Shown in pieces: positions 15,485-25,178 of a DNA stretch of 64,000 nucleotides. Source of the DNA: Bacillota bacterium (GTDB lineage Bacteria; Bacillota; Clostridia; Acetivibrionales; DTU013); NCBI GenBank assembly GCA_023418915.1, contig JAEZYU010000021.1, positions 1-64,000 on the forward strand, written 5' to 3'. Numbering within the stretch: the stretch's first letter is position 1; each line of letters opens with the position of its first letter. A program made the translations under genes and the position numbers. A model generated the notes under the pieces. It saw only the letters and a program-made list of their open reading frames with translations, did not search any database and was not told where the DNA came from.

Positions 15485-17224
15485 CTAACCCCAACCGAGC
15501 AATGCATCGAAGATGTACCTGTTATTCAGGTAAAACGCTCCGAAGGATGCCATGATCTCCATCTCAAGCTTATTGATTTCTGCATCTGAAGCAGTATATA
15601 AATCCGTAACCACTTCCTGATCGAATTCCGGAAGCGAGAAGTCTTCAATGGCGAAAGTCCCTTCATCTGCTATACCAATTGCAGCGGAGAAGTTCTCGAT
15701 GCCAAGGAACGGCAGATCGGCAGCCAGCTTTATCTCCATGCTGCTGTTGGACTTATTCAGCTTCCTGTTTTCCCAGGATGAACTTTCTATATCTGCATTA
15801 ATACTGCCCTCGCCGGTATCCCCGGTTATGCCTGCTCGTAATTTGACGCTGTTTGTCCTCTTCATTGTTTTATCATCAGTCCGGCCGGAGAAATCAATCA
15901 CCATATTCGTCTCAGACCTAACACCTCCATCTGGCGTGACTGCATATATGATATCGAGATTTCCTTCAGCTTGAGAGCCTTTTGGCTTTTTTATGGAGGA
16001 AGCAACAGACAGCTCGGTAATTCTGCCTACAGCATCAGCGCCGCCTGCACCATATTGTGCAACAGTGACACTTGCGAGTCTGTGATTTGGGCCATCCGGG
16101 GAAGAGCTGCCGCTTCCCGTTACTATATCGGCTGCAAATGAACCACTTCCAGCAGCATCGAGAAAATCCAGATGTGTCTCCCTGTAAAATATATCTCCAT
16201 TCTTATCAAGAACGACCTTCATTTTCAATCCATCCTTCAGCCTGTATGAGGCTGCTTTTATTTTAAGCCTGTCCTTGAATCCTTCGATATCCCGGGTGAC
16301 ATTAAGCCTGTTCAATATCTCCCTTTCATAATCGCTCAATGTCATTGCCCCGGTTTCATCCATAAATCCCAACAGCCGGAATATTCCTGCATCATCCAGC
16401 AATTCTGAGATATTCGCAAAGTTGCCATATGTATACTGCAGTAATACATCATCGTCAGATATTGCTGTCAACAGCTCCTCCAGCAATACCGTTGCTTTCT
16501 CCTCATCCAGCAAAATCAGTATTTCCCGGCCTTCAATCGGTTGACCGTCGATTTGTACAGTCACCGAACCATTGTCGATAACCGTTTCGTCTGTCAGGTA
16601 CCCGGCATAGATATCACCGAGCTTTCGGGCAGATTCTCTGAACGCTTCCGCACCAAAGGAAATATTAGAGGCTATCTCACTGCCGCTGATGATTTTCAGT
16701 GGCTTAACCGGAATGGAAAACCTATCATAAAAACCGTCGAGTTTATCTCGCTGTACACTGAAATATCTGTCGGGCATAAGGTCCGGAATAGCTGCCCATA
16801 TTGTATCGCGGTCAGAAAAAAGCTGAGCGTTTATAAAAGGAGCTCTTTCCAGCAGTAGATTTGCTTCAGTAACTGAGATATCCCTCTCCGGCTGTCTTTT
16901 CGTTTCAACGATGAGCTTGGTCTTTCCCAGTATCTCAGAAATGGTTTCGTCGAGACCGAAAGATTCCGCACCGCCGTCGATATCCACAGTGAACTCAGTC
17001 CGGCTGCTGTTTGCGCTTTCCAAATAAGGTTTTTGCTTATTTATAAAATCAGTATAATAGCTTTCAATATTTCCGGCTGTTTCATTGAATTTTTTGCTTT
17101 CTGCATCTATATATATATCCGTAATACTTTTTTTAGTAAGCTGCGAATAGACAGTAAAAAACAGTGCGGCAGCAAATACGATGACAGCTGCGGCAATAAT
17201 AACATTTTTCCAACGGACCTTCAT
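15485..17224 (-). CDS. Membrane-anchored extracytoplasmic protein of the ABC operon
   Basis: A 579-residue protein with a short cytoplasmic N-terminus, one membrane anchor (about residues 8-26), and a long predicted extracytoplasmic part with no further membrane segment. The exterior is Asp/Glu-rich and has alternating beta-like stretches. I do not recognise a named domain. It lies between the ATPase and the two permeases in the same transcription unit, with short spacing on both sides. I infer that it is a substrate-delivery, partner or sensing component of that exporter, or its cargo-handling adaptor. Codon use resembles its neighbours. Confidence 0.7.
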   Translation of the reverse strand: MKVRWKNVIIAAAVIVFAAALFFTVYSQLTKKSITDIYIDAESKKFNETAGNIESYYTDFINKQKPYLESANSSRTEFTVDIDGGAESFGLDETISEILGKTKLIVETKRQPERDISVTEANLLLERAPFINAQLFSDRDTIWAAIPDLMPDRYFSVQRDKLDGFYDRFSIPVKPLKIISGSEIASNISFGAEAFRESARKLGDIYAGYLTDETVIDNGSVTVQIDGQPIEGREILILLDEEKATVLLEELLTAISDDDVLLQYTYGNFANISELLDDAGIFRLLGFMDETGAMTLSDYEREILNRLNVTRDIEGFKDRLKIKAASYRLKDGLKMKVVLDKNGDIFYRETHLDFLDAAGSGSFAADIVTGSGSSSPDGPNHRLASVTVAQYGAGGADAVGRITELSVASSIKKPKGSQAEGNLDIIYAVTPDGGVRSETNMVIDFSGRTDDKTMKRTNSVKLRAGITGDTGEGSINADIESSSWENRKLNKSNSSMEIKLAADLPFLGIENFSAAIGIADEGTFAIEDFSLPEFDQEVVTDLYTASDAEINKLEMEIMASFGAFYLNNRYIFDALLGWG

Positions 17225-17274
17225 TCATTTCACTCCTTACTCTCCCGTTTCGCCAGCCTTTGGCAATGCCTGCA

Positions 17275-18024
17275 TCACTCTTGCGCTGCAGTCCCGGCAG
17301 CCTCGGACAGCTTCATCAGTACAGACTCAAGGTCATCTGCACCATATGCCCTCTTTAGCTCGTCTGCAGGTCCCGCAGCAAGGATCTTCCCCTTGTCCAT
17401 TACCGCTATCCTGTCACAAAGTGTTTCCAACTCGTCAATATAATGACTGGTGAATATGATTGTCCTGCCTTCCTTTTTCAATGAAGCCAGTGCATCGAGT
17501 ATGTATCTGCGTGACTGTATATCTACGCCGACAGTCGGTTCATCCATTACCAGTATCCTCGGATGATGCATCAGTGAGACCGCAATGTTGAGTCTTCTTT
17601 TCATTCCGCCTGAGTATTCCGAGACCTTGTCTGCGATCCTGTCCTCCAATCTTGCTACCTTGACAGCCTCGGCGATCCTATCCTTCCTGAGTCTGCCTGG
17701 AAGGCCGTATATCCCTGCCCAGAAATCGAGGTTGTCCCTTCCGGAGAGCATAGGATACAGAGCAATATCCTGAGGCACATAGCCGATCTCTCGCTTTACC
17801 TTCTCCGACTGCCCGCAGACACTGAAGCCATTGACGACAATATCGCCTGACGACGGTCTGCAGATCGTTGCAAGTATTGATATAAAAGTCGATTTACCGG
17901 CTCCGTTTGGACCGAAAAGACCAAATATCTCACCTTTTCCGATATCAAAGGATAGATCCCAAAGCGCAGTGTTCCTGCCATATTTTTTAGTCAGTCCTCT
18001 GACCTCTACAGCATTGCTGTTCAT
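17275..18024 (-). CDS. ABC transporter ATP-binding protein
   Basis: A 249-residue ATPase of the drug/polymer exporter (CcmA/DrrA-like) class. It has Walker A GPNGAGKST (about 38-46), the signature YSGGMKRRLNIA, Walker B ILVMDEP with the D-loop VGVD, and the switch histidine in IIFTSHYIDE. It energises the two downstream ABC-2 permeases. First gene of the four-gene operon (ATPase, anchored protein, permease, permease), all within 5 kb on the minus strand with gaps of about 50 bp or less. Confidence 0.93.
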   Translation of the reverse strand: MNSNAVEVRGLTKKYGRNTALWDLSFDIGKGEIFGLFGPNGAGKSTFISILATICRPSSGDIVVNGFSVCGQSEKVKREIGYVPQDIALYPMLSGRDNLDFWAGIYGLPGRLRKDRIAEAVKVARLEDRIADKVSEYSGGMKRRLNIAVSLMHHPRILVMDEPTVGVDIQSRRYILDALASLKKEGRTIIFTSHYIDELETLCDRIAVMDKGKILAAGPADELKRAYGADDLESVLMKLSEAAGTAAQE

Positions 18025-18240
18025 TTCATCCCAGCCTTTTATGTGCAGGAGCCCGCTTAACGGGCTTTACTATCAATATGCTGCACAGATGATATTCAGA
18101 CATACATGTATAATGCATGTCCAACTCTCACAATATTTTACCATATCGCCGGCGGACTGAAAACAAAAACCAAATCATTGAATAATATATATGGATGCTA
18201 TATACTATTTCCATACTAAATGTTGCTGGGAGAGTAAAGA

Positions 18241-19308
18241 GTGCTATACCCGCTGAAATTCAAACCATTATATAAAGACTACATTTGGGGCGGCAGGAAT
18301 CTTGTCTCACTCGGCAAGTCATTGCCGGCTGACGGGATCGTAGCGGAAAGCTGGGAAATAGCGTGCCACAAAAACGGTTCAAGCATCGTTGCAAACGGTG
18401 AATATGAAGGTGCTCCGCTGCCTGAGCTCATAAGGAAGCTGGGCACAGAGCTGACAGGCAGATCGCTTCCGCAGCAGGATATCGATAAATTCCCTTTGCT
18501 GATAAAGCTGATAGATGCAGAAAACAACCTGTCAGTCCAGGTACACCCCGATGATGCATACGCATATGAGCATGAAAATGGTGAATACGGCAAAAACGAG
18601 ATGTGGTATATAATAAGTGCAAAGCCGGGAGCAAAGCTGGTATATGATGTCATGCCCGGCACCACCCGTGAAAGCTTTTCAAAAGCGGTAGCACAGAACA
18701 ATGTTGAAAGCTGCCTCAAAACAATTGAAGTCTTTCCCGGAGATGTTATCTATATTCCTGCCGGTATGGTACATGCGATCGGCAAAGGTATCATTCTGGC
18801 AGAAGTGCAGCAGAACTCAGACACTACATACAGAGTATACGACTACGGGCGGGTCGGCAGGGAGCTCCATATCGACAAGGCACTTGAGGTCATAGACTTT
18901 GACTCTAAAGATCGCAGAGAGAAATACACAGGAATAGAGCTGCCCATATCTCACGGGTGTAAAAAGAGAGTCGTCGTTGCCAACGATTATTTTTGCACTG
19001 AAATATACGACATCAGGGGTACAGTTAGCGAAAACGCTGACGGGAGCAGATTCTTCATCTATGTGTTCACATCAGGAAGCGGTATTATCACATGGGAAGA
19101 CGGTGAACTGCCTGTAAAGACGGGCGAATCTGTACTGATACCGGCTTCGCTGGGGAAATACTCATTGACAGGTGATCTGAGAGCACTCAAGGCATACAAG
19201 CCCGATCTTGAGAGGGATATCCTAAAAGCCTTGAAAGATTCGGGTATACCTGAAGAAAAAATATATGCGGAAATAGCAGGACTCAAATATAGACATCGGG
19301 CTTGTTAG
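18241..19308 (+). CDS. manA: Mannose-6-phosphate isomerase, class I
   Basis: A zinc enzyme interconverting fructose-6-phosphate and mannose-6-phosphate, linking glycolysis to mannose-containing glycans. The 355-residue product begins LKFKPLYKDYIWGGRNL, has the zinc-site motif SVQVHPDD with later ligands Glu (in GEYGKNEMWY) and His (in PAGMVHAIG), and the C-terminal cupin. Length fits the short Firmicute form. The start is GTG with GGGAGAG 6 nt ahead. It is convergent with the GGGtGRT gene and they share a terminator. Confidence 0.94.
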   Translation: MLYPLKFKPLYKDYIWGGRNLVSLGKSLPADGIVAESWEIACHKNGSSIVANGEYEGAPLPELIRKLGTELTGRSLPQQDIDKFPLLIKLIDAENNLSVQVHPDDAYAYEHENGEYGKNEMWYIISAKPGAKLVYDVMPGTTRESFSKAVAQNNVESCLKTIEVFPGDVIYIPAGMVHAIGKGIILAEVQQNSDTTYRVYDYGRVGRELHIDKALEVIDFDSKDRREKYTGIELPISHGCKKRVVVANDYFCTEIYDIRGTVSENADGSRFFIYVFTSGSGIITWEDGELPVKTGESVLIPASLGKYSLTGDLRALKAYKPDLERDILKALKDSGIPEEKIYAEIAGLKYRHRAC

Positions 19309-19383
19309 GCAAACATAATAATGGTATATTGTAAAGGAGCGATTTTCCGTACATACGGTACATATAAAAAATCAAATCTTCCT

Positions 19384-19422
19384 CAAAAAAAATAGGCTTC
19401 CCTTCCGGGACAGCCTATTTTT
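19384..19422. terminator. Bidirectional terminator between manA and the GGGtGRT gene
   Basis: AATAGGCT (19391-19398) pairs with AGCCTATT (19412-19419), extended by an inner CCC/GGG. It is flanked by A-runs on the left and T-runs on the right, so it can terminate transcription from both sides. Confidence 0.85.
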
Positions 19423-19468
19423 CGTATTTATGAAATATATCCGTGCTATGGCCTTCATCTGTTCGATA

Positions 19469-20467
19469 TTACTTCATTGCTACTTCCACAGCAACTGCCA
19501 CTGAAACGGTAGCACCGACCATCGGGTTGTTGCCCATACCGATAAGACCCATCATTTCCACATGTGCCGGTACTGAAGATGATCCTGCAAACTGTGCGTC
19601 GGAGTGCATCCTGCCCATAGTATCAGTCATGCCATAGGAAGCCGGTCCTGCTGCCATGTTGTCCGGATGGAGTGTCCTTCCTGTACCGCCGCCTGAAGCC
19701 ACTGAGAAATACTTTTTACCGAGCTCGCAGCATTCCTTCTTATAGGTGCCTGCAACAGGATGCTGGAACCTTGTCGGATTAGTGGAATTACCGGTGATGG
19801 AAACATCTACCTTCTCAAGATGCATTATTGCAACACCTTCTCTTACATCATCTGCACCGAAGCATCTTACCTTGGATCTTTCACCCTTTGAATACGGAGT
19901 TTCCTTCACTATCTCAAGCTTACCGGTGAAATAGTCGAATTTGGTTTGAACATATGTAAAGCCGTTGATCCTGGATATGATATGCGCAGCATCCTTGCCG
20001 AGACCGTTGAGTATGACCCTTAAAGGCTCAGTCCTTACTTTGTTTGCGGATCTTGCGATACCTATGGCGCCCTCTGCTGCAGCAAAGGATTCATGACCTG
20101 CCAGAAATGCAAAGCATTTGGTCTCATCACGCAGCAGCATAGCCCCAAGATTTCCGTGACCCAGACCGACCTTTCTGTCATCGGCAACTGATCCGGGGAT
20201 GCAGAATGCCTGTAAGCCTTCACCTATAACCTCTGCAGCATCGGCAGCCTTTTTGCAGCCCTTCTTTATTGCTATCGCCGCACCGACAGTATATGCCCAG
20301 CATGCGTTTTCAAAGCATATCGGTTGTATCTCCTTTACGATACCTGCCACATCGACACCCTTGTCATCACATATCTTTTTAGCTTCTTCCAGCGATGCAA
20401 TGCTGTTTTTCTGCAATACTGCATTTATCTGATTTATCCTTCTGTCATAACTTTCAAACAATGCCAT
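19469..20467 (-). CDS. GGGtGRT protein (uncharacterised family)
   Basis: A 332-residue cytoplasmic protein carrying the family-naming motif SGGGTGRTLHPDN (about residues 263-275), followed by MAAGPASYGMTDTMGRMHSD. The C-terminus is hydrophobic and Gly/Val-rich. The family is known by name only and is common in anaerobic Firmicutes next to a NifU-like gene, exactly as here (19-bp gap). Conserved cysteines (for example in KICDD, IQPICFENACW, GLQAFCIPG) are compatible with a metal or Fe-S role, but no activity is established. Start ATG with GGGAGGG upstream. Confidence 0.88.
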   Translation of the reverse strand: MALFESYDRRINQINAVLQKNSIASLEEAKKICDDKGVDVAGIVKEIQPICFENACWAYTVGAAIAIKKGCKKAADAAEVIGEGLQAFCIPGSVADDRKVGLGHGNLGAMLLRDETKCFAFLAGHESFAAAEGAIGIARSANKVRTEPLRVILNGLGKDAAHIISRINGFTYVQTKFDYFTGKLEIVKETPYSKGERSKVRCFGADDVREGVAIMHLEKVDVSITGNSTNPTRFQHPVAGTYKKECCELGKKYFSVASGGGTGRTLHPDNMAAGPASYGMTDTMGRMHSDAQFAGSSSVPAHVEMMGLIGMGNNPMVGATVSVAVAVEVAMK

Positions 20468-20486
20468 GTCTTTGACCCTCCCCCGT

Positions 20487-21179
20487 TTATTCTTCTCTCG
20501 GATCGATGACCTTTACCGCATCATCGAACCGTCCGTACTTATTGGTCGCCTTCTTGACAGCTTCGTTGGCATCCATGCCCTTCCTGATCATTTCCATCAT
20601 TTTGCCGAGGTGCACAAATTCATAGCCTATGATTTCATTGTTATCATCAAGTGCGGTACGGGTCACATAGCCTTCTGCCATTTCAAGATATCTCGGACCC
20701 TTTGCCAGCGTTCCGAACATGGTTCCCACCTGGCTTCTCAGACCTTTGCCCAGATCCTCAAGACCGGCGCCGATCGGAAGACCTCCTTCAGAGAAAGCAG
20801 TCTGTGTCCTGCCGTAAGCTATCTGAAGAAATAATTCCCTCATCGCAGTATTGATTGCATCACAGACCAGGTCTGTATTCAATGCTTCCAGAATAGTCTT
20901 GCCGGGGAGTATTTCTGACGCCATTGCAGCCGAATGTGTCATGCCTGAGCATCCCAGTGTTTCGACCAAAGCTTCCTGTATGATTCCATCCTTGACATTC
21001 AGCGTGAGCTTGCAGGCTCCCTGCTGAGGGGCACACCAGCCTACTCCATGTGTAAGACCGGATATATCCTTGATCTCCTTAGACTGAACCCATTTCCCTT
21101 CCTGAGGGATCGGTGCAGGACCATGGTTGGGTCCCTTTGCCACACACGTCATTCTTTCAACTTCATGTGAATAAATCAT
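20487..21179 (-). CDS. NifU/IscU-like iron-sulfur scaffold-type protein
   Basis: A 230-residue protein related to the NifU N-terminal/IscU fold. The scaffold cysteines appear as GWCAPQQGAC, VETLGCSGMTHSAA and LVCDAINTA, a spacing like IscU but with an insertion at the first cysteine. The last 80 residues extend beyond an ordinary IscU. Typical Fe-S scaffold neighbours (a cysteine desulfurase) are absent. It forms a two-gene operon with the GGGtGRT protein and is the promoter-proximal gene, so the two probably act together. Start ATG with AAAGGGG. Confidence 0.85.
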   Translation of the reverse strand: MIYSHEVERMTCVAKGPNHGPAPIPQEGKWVQSKEIKDISGLTHGVGWCAPQQGACKLTLNVKDGIIQEALVETLGCSGMTHSAAMASEILPGKTILEALNTDLVCDAINTAMRELFLQIAYGRTQTAFSEGGLPIGAGLEDLGKGLRSQVGTMFGTLAKGPRYLEMAEGYVTRTALDDNNEIIGYEFVHLGKMMEMIRKGMDANEAVKKATNKYGRFDDAVKVIDPREE

Positions 21180-21936
21180 TCTATGACCCCTTTCATATAT
21201 GAATTTGATTGGTATTCACTGACCAATCCTCATAATACCGGTTTTTCCGGAACTGCCTTGTTTTATTTCTGCAACATACAGTTCCAATAAAATTTTCCGG
21301 TTGTAAGAATTTTTACCTCTGCATGCTTCAAAAACGCATGTCTAGTTATCCCGCAGATAGTAAAAAGTCTGGCAATTATGCCAAGAATTATTTTACTATA
21401 ATTTCGACAAAAAGTATATGTTAATTTTTTATCACATATGATGGTTGAGAAATTCAGAACATAATGCGCAAAAAAGCATGCTTTGGGAATTCAATAAATA
21501 TGTTAAATTTATACTGGGACAAAAGCCTACTATGCCACTTTGTTCTATTGTAATATCATACGTATATGGTAAAATGAGATAAATTAACTTGTTTGGAATG
21601 AGGGAGTCTGATCATTATGCAAAAGTACATGGGAAATCCTGGCATCATTCGCCTAAACCAGCTAGGTTACAGAAATAATGATCAAAATCCGCATATACTG
21701 GAATTCACCTTTTGCGTTTATACTTGGGTATTTGAATAAATAATACCTCACTAAATGCATAAATAGCAGGTGCATCTTCCATACGATCACATCGAATGTG
21801 GCAAAAAATATATATTCTATGTAAAATTCAGAAAATAGTAAAGAAAAATCATACCACATACAGTATAATATTTAGGAATAGAAAAACAGTTTGATCAGTC
21901 ACAGCATATCAAAATTTTATTAATCTGGGGGTACAC
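21180..21936. other. 757-bp sparse intergenic region
   Basis: AT-rich divergent region. It holds the promoter area of the NifU-like gene and of the TPR lipoprotein, and one possible 40-codon ORF at 21618-21740. I see no RNA motif or riboswitch. Confidence 0.5.
21618..21740 (+). CDS. Possible 40-residue small ORF
   Basis: Begins ATG CAA AAG (MQKYMGNPGIIRLNQLGYR) and ends FEYTWVFE-like before TAA. A GAGGGAG lies 10 nt upstream, and a promoter-like TTGTAA-16 bp-TAAAAT lies at about 21548-21575. No family is recognised. It could be a decayed gene start or chance. Confidence 0.2.
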
Positions 21937-22569
21937 ATGAAGAGGACGGTTATTCTGGCAATTTTGCTGCTGTCATTGTCAATTCTGGCCGCTTGTACAG
22001 CCGGAATCAGCGGAGATGCAAGCGCTGAAAAAGGATTGGAGCTATATAATGAAGGTAAGCTGACAGAAGCAATAGAGGAATTCAATAAGGCTATAGAAAC
22101 AGGAAGCAGTATATACGAAATGTCAGACCTGTATAAGGCTTTGGGCAACTGCTATCTGGATCTGGACAAATATGATGAAGCTATAGAAACATATAAAAAG
22201 GCAGTGGATGAGGACGATTCCTCGGCCTCGGCATGGGTCAATCTCGGTGTGGCTTACAGGCAGAACGGTGATCTGGATGGAGCTGAAGAATGCTATTCTA
22301 AGGCACTTGAAATCGATCCTGAGTATGCGGAGCTGCACTCCAGCCTCGGCACACTGTACATAATCAAGAATGAACCGGAAAAAGCAATTGAGGAATTTGA
22401 AAAAGCAATTGAATTGGATCGAAGCCTCGCAGTTACCTTTGGAAATGCTGCGCTGGCCTATGCCATGACAGGCGATTTCGAGAAAGCGGATGAACTCCTC
22501 AAACAATCGATAGTGCTCGGATATGAAAATGCACAGGAGATACAAAAAAGGATCGACATGCTTCAGTAG
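21937..22569 (+). CDS. TPR-repeat lipoprotein
   Basis: A 210-residue exported protein. The signal peptide ends in the lipobox LAAC (Cys about residue 20), so it is probably anchored to the outer face of the membrane. The rest is at least four tetratricopeptide repeats (units such as GLELYNEGKLTEAIEEFNKA, ALGNCYLDLDKYDEAIETY, NLGVAYRQNGDLDGAEECY and SLGTLYIIKNEPEKAIEEF), with a fifth partial unit at the C-terminus. TPRs bind peptides or partner proteins; the partner is unknown. Start ATG with GGGGG 5 nt upstream. Confidence 0.9.
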   Translation: MKRTVILAILLLSLSILAACTAGISGDASAEKGLELYNEGKLTEAIEEFNKAIETGSSIYEMSDLYKALGNCYLDLDKYDEAIETYKKAVDEDDSSASAWVNLGVAYRQNGDLDGAEECYSKALEIDPEYAELHSSLGTLYIIKNEPEKAIEEFEKAIELDRSLAVTFGNAALAYAMTGDFEKADELLKQSIVLGYENAQEIQKRIDMLQ

Positions 22570-22685
22570 CATAATTGAGTAATTAAGACACTAAATAACA
22601 TGTAGCGGCAGGCGGAACCGTACTGCAGATGCAGGAAATCAAAGAAGGCCGGCGCGTTCCGGCCGATGGAAGGGATGATGGATGA

Positions 22686-22886
22686 GTGGAAAGATGGCAA
22701 TATCAGACGGTACAATTTGATGCTAAGGGATTTATGGGCGGCATACTTGATATGGATGTATTTCAAAATGAACTGAATGAATTAGGCGCTGAGGGATGGG
22801 AGCTGGTCTCCTGCTTCGACACAAACATGAATCAGGGGCAGTCAAGGTATGTGATAGCCGTATTCAAAAGAAAATTTCCGGCATGA
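22686..22886 (+). CDS. DUF4177 domain protein
   Basis: A 66-residue protein with the DUF4177 pattern: WQYQTVQF at the start, LNELGAEGWELVSC in the middle and YVIAVFKRK at the end. It starts with GTG (GAAGGGAT lies upstream), giving the standard full-length domain. The family has no known function. A GGCCGG/CCGGCC hairpin (22647-22664) lies between it and the TPR lipoprotein gene and may separate or attenuate transcription. Confidence 0.8.
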   Translation: MERWQYQTVQFDAKGFMGGILDMDVFQNELNELGAEGWELVSCFDTNMNQGQSRYVIAVFKRKFPA

Positions 22887-23004
22887 GCCGAACAGATTAT
22901 TACCCTAAAGTAAGTATTACCCATAATCGTATACGGGAAAATATGGAATAAATCTGCAAAAAGCTGTATAATTACCTTGTATACAATAAGGCAAGGAGTA
23001 TCAG

Positions 23005-24945
23005 ATGAAATCTCATATGCACGGATACAATAAACCGGATACGCCAACGGAATTTATTACAGATTATGATCTTCACTTATTCAACGAGGGAAATCACCAT
23101 AAAATATATAACAAGCTGGGTGCGCATCCATTTACAGAGAACGATCGGAAAGGCACCCACTTTGCGGTCTGGGCGCCGTCAGCAAAGAGCGTCAGCCTTG
23201 TCTGCGGCAGTAATAACTGGGATGGACGCAAAAATCCAATGAAGCCGGTGGGAAGCTCAGGAATTTGGGCTGTCTTCATCCCCGACGTCTATCCCGGTGA
23301 GCTTTACAAGTATGAAATAAAGACACAATCAGATAATATCATTCTCAAAGCAGATCCCTGTGCTTTTTTCAGTGAGCTTCGTCCGGACACTGCTTCAATA
23401 ATATACGATCTTGATTCATACGAATGGAATGATGATCAATGGATAGAAGAAAGAGATTCCGGCAATACCTTCAACAATCCAGTATCCATCTATGAAGTCC
23501 ACCTGGGATCCTGGGCTCGTTCAGGGGAAAATGATTTTCTCACTTACAGAGAGTATGCGGACAGGCTGGCAGCCTACGTCTCGGATATGGGCTATACACA
23601 TATTGAATTACTGCCGGTATCCGAACACCCTCTTGATGATTCCTGGGGTTACCAGGTCACTGGCTATTACTCGGTTACGAGCCGTTATGGACGACCGGAG
23701 GATTTCATGTATTTTGTTGACCGGTGTCATGAAGCCGGTATAGGAATCATAATCGACTGGGTGCCTGCACATTTTCCAAAGGACATCCACGGCCTTGCAA
23801 GATTTGACGGCACTGCGCTTTATGAGCACCTCGATCCTCGTCTGGGCGAGCATCCCGACTGGGGCACTCTGATATTCAACTATGACCGCAATGAAGTGAG
23901 AAGCTATCTTATATCCAATGCAGTATTCTGGTTTGAAAAGTATCATATAGACGGTATCAGAGTGGATGCTGTCGCATCGATGCTCTATCTGGATTACGGA
24001 AGAAAGAAAGGCGAATGGAAACCTAACATATATGGCGGAAACGAGAATATCGGAGCCGTAGAGTTTCTAAAGCAGCTAAACCAAGCGGTGTATAAATATT
24101 TCCCGGGAATAATGATGATCGCAGAGGAATCGACCAGCTGGCCAATGATCACAAAACCTCCCTACACCGGTGGCCTCGGGTTCTCGTACAAATGGAACAT
24201 GGGCTGGATGAATGACTATCTCAGATACGTCAGCATGGATCCGGCATACCGCAAATATCACCATAACCTGATCACCTTCTCGATCATGTACGCCATGAGC
24301 GAAAACTTCATACTGGTACTGTCCCACGACGAGGTAGTACACGAAAAGCGCTCAATGATCGGTAAAATGCCCGGGGATTACTGGCAGAAATTCGCAGGGC
24401 TTAGAGTAACCTACGGATTTATGTTTGGCCACCCAGGTAAAAAGCTGATGTTTATGGGCAATGAGTTTGGGCAATTCATTGAATGGAATTTCAGGCAAAG
24501 TCTTGACTGGCACCTCCTAGATTATGACATGCACAGCAAGCTGAAAGATTTCGTTCGCGATCTCAATAAGCTTTACAGGACGGAGAGGGCAATGCACTGT
24601 GCAGACTTCAGCTATGACGGCTTTGAATGGCTCGACTGCAATGACAGTGACCACAGTACAATTTCGTTTCTCCGCAGAGGCGCTGCCGCAGAGGATACTC
24701 TGGTATTCGTCTGCAATTTTACTCCGGTAGTCTATAACAACTACAAAATAAGCGTTCCATATGATACATACTATAAAGAGATACTAAACAGCGACTCTGA
24801 GATATACGGAGGCAGTAATGCCGGCAATATGGGAGGCGTATGCGCAAATGCCGATAATAACAGCCGGATGCAGTATGCCCTCGAGGTATGCGTGCCTCCT
24901 CTTACAGTATTAGTGTTCAAACCTGTTTTCAGCGCAGAGCACTAA
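23005..24945 (+). CDS. glgB: 1,4-alpha-glucan branching enzyme
   Basis: A GH13 enzyme that makes the alpha-1,6 branches of glycogen. The 646 residues contain an N-terminal CBM48 (about 30-130, FAVWAPSAKSVSLV), then the catalytic barrel with EVHLGSWAR, the nucleophile Asp in DGIRVDAVAS, the acid/base Glu in AEESTSW, and the transition-state Asp in LSHDEV, followed by a C-terminal beta domain. All catalytic residues are intact. Start ATG with AAGGAG. It stands alone: no glgC, glgA or glgP is next to it, so glycogen synthesis genes would be elsewhere. Confidence 0.95.
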   Translation: MKSHMHGYNKPDTPTEFITDYDLHLFNEGNHHKIYNKLGAHPFTENDRKGTHFAVWAPSAKSVSLVCGSNNWDGRKNPMKPVGSSGIWAVFIPDVYPGELYKYEIKTQSDNIILKADPCAFFSELRPDTASIIYDLDSYEWNDDQWIEERDSGNTFNNPVSIYEVHLGSWARSGENDFLTYREYADRLAAYVSDMGYTHIELLPVSEHPLDDSWGYQVTGYYSVTSRYGRPEDFMYFVDRCHEAGIGIIIDWVPAHFPKDIHGLARFDGTALYEHLDPRLGEHPDWGTLIFNYDRNEVRSYLISNAVFWFEKYHIDGIRVDAVASMLYLDYGRKKGEWKPNIYGGNENIGAVEFLKQLNQAVYKYFPGIMMIAEESTSWPMITKPPYTGGLGFSYKWNMGWMNDYLRYVSMDPAYRKYHHNLITFSIMYAMSENFILVLSHDEVVHEKRSMIGKMPGDYWQKFAGLRVTYGFMFGHPGKKLMFMGNEFGQFIEWNFRQSLDWHLLDYDMHSKLKDFVRDLNKLYRTERAMHCADFSYDGFEWLDCNDSDHSTISFLRRGAAAEDTLVFVCNFTPVVYNNYKISVPYDTYYKEILNSDSEIYGGSNAGNMGGVCANADNNSRMQYALEVCVPPLTVLVFKPVFSAEH

Positions 24946-24952
24946 CCCGTCA

Positions 24953-25029
24953 CCCGCTCATACACAAAGACCGGCGGCGGCGTTTGTGGAGATTATGTTT
25001 CCTACCCTAAAGCACTGCTGCAATACATA
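24953..25029 (+). repeat. Direct repeat A, copy 1 (77 bp)
   Basis: Begins CCCGCTCATACACAAAGACC and ends CACTGCTGCAATACATA. The inner CACAAA...TTTGTG arms form a GC-rich hairpin. It differs from copy 2 by one extra GGC triplet, an extra T and a few substitutions. Confidence 0.8.
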
Positions 25030-25178
25030 CAGTTGTGTAGATGAGACTGCATTACCCGTGAGATACGACTTCTTTATCATAAACTTCCTTTTTCCATAAA
25101 TAGGGATATTACAGTTGGTGCTCGGAAACTTAACCGGAATAAACGGTGCTGTCGGTCCCGCCCTGTCGCAGCCCGCCG

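Noticed and set aside
21662..21859. Minus-strand 65-codon frame in the 757-bp gap
   Set aside because: AT-rich, no ribosome site, Phe/Tyr/Ile-rich composition expected by chance.
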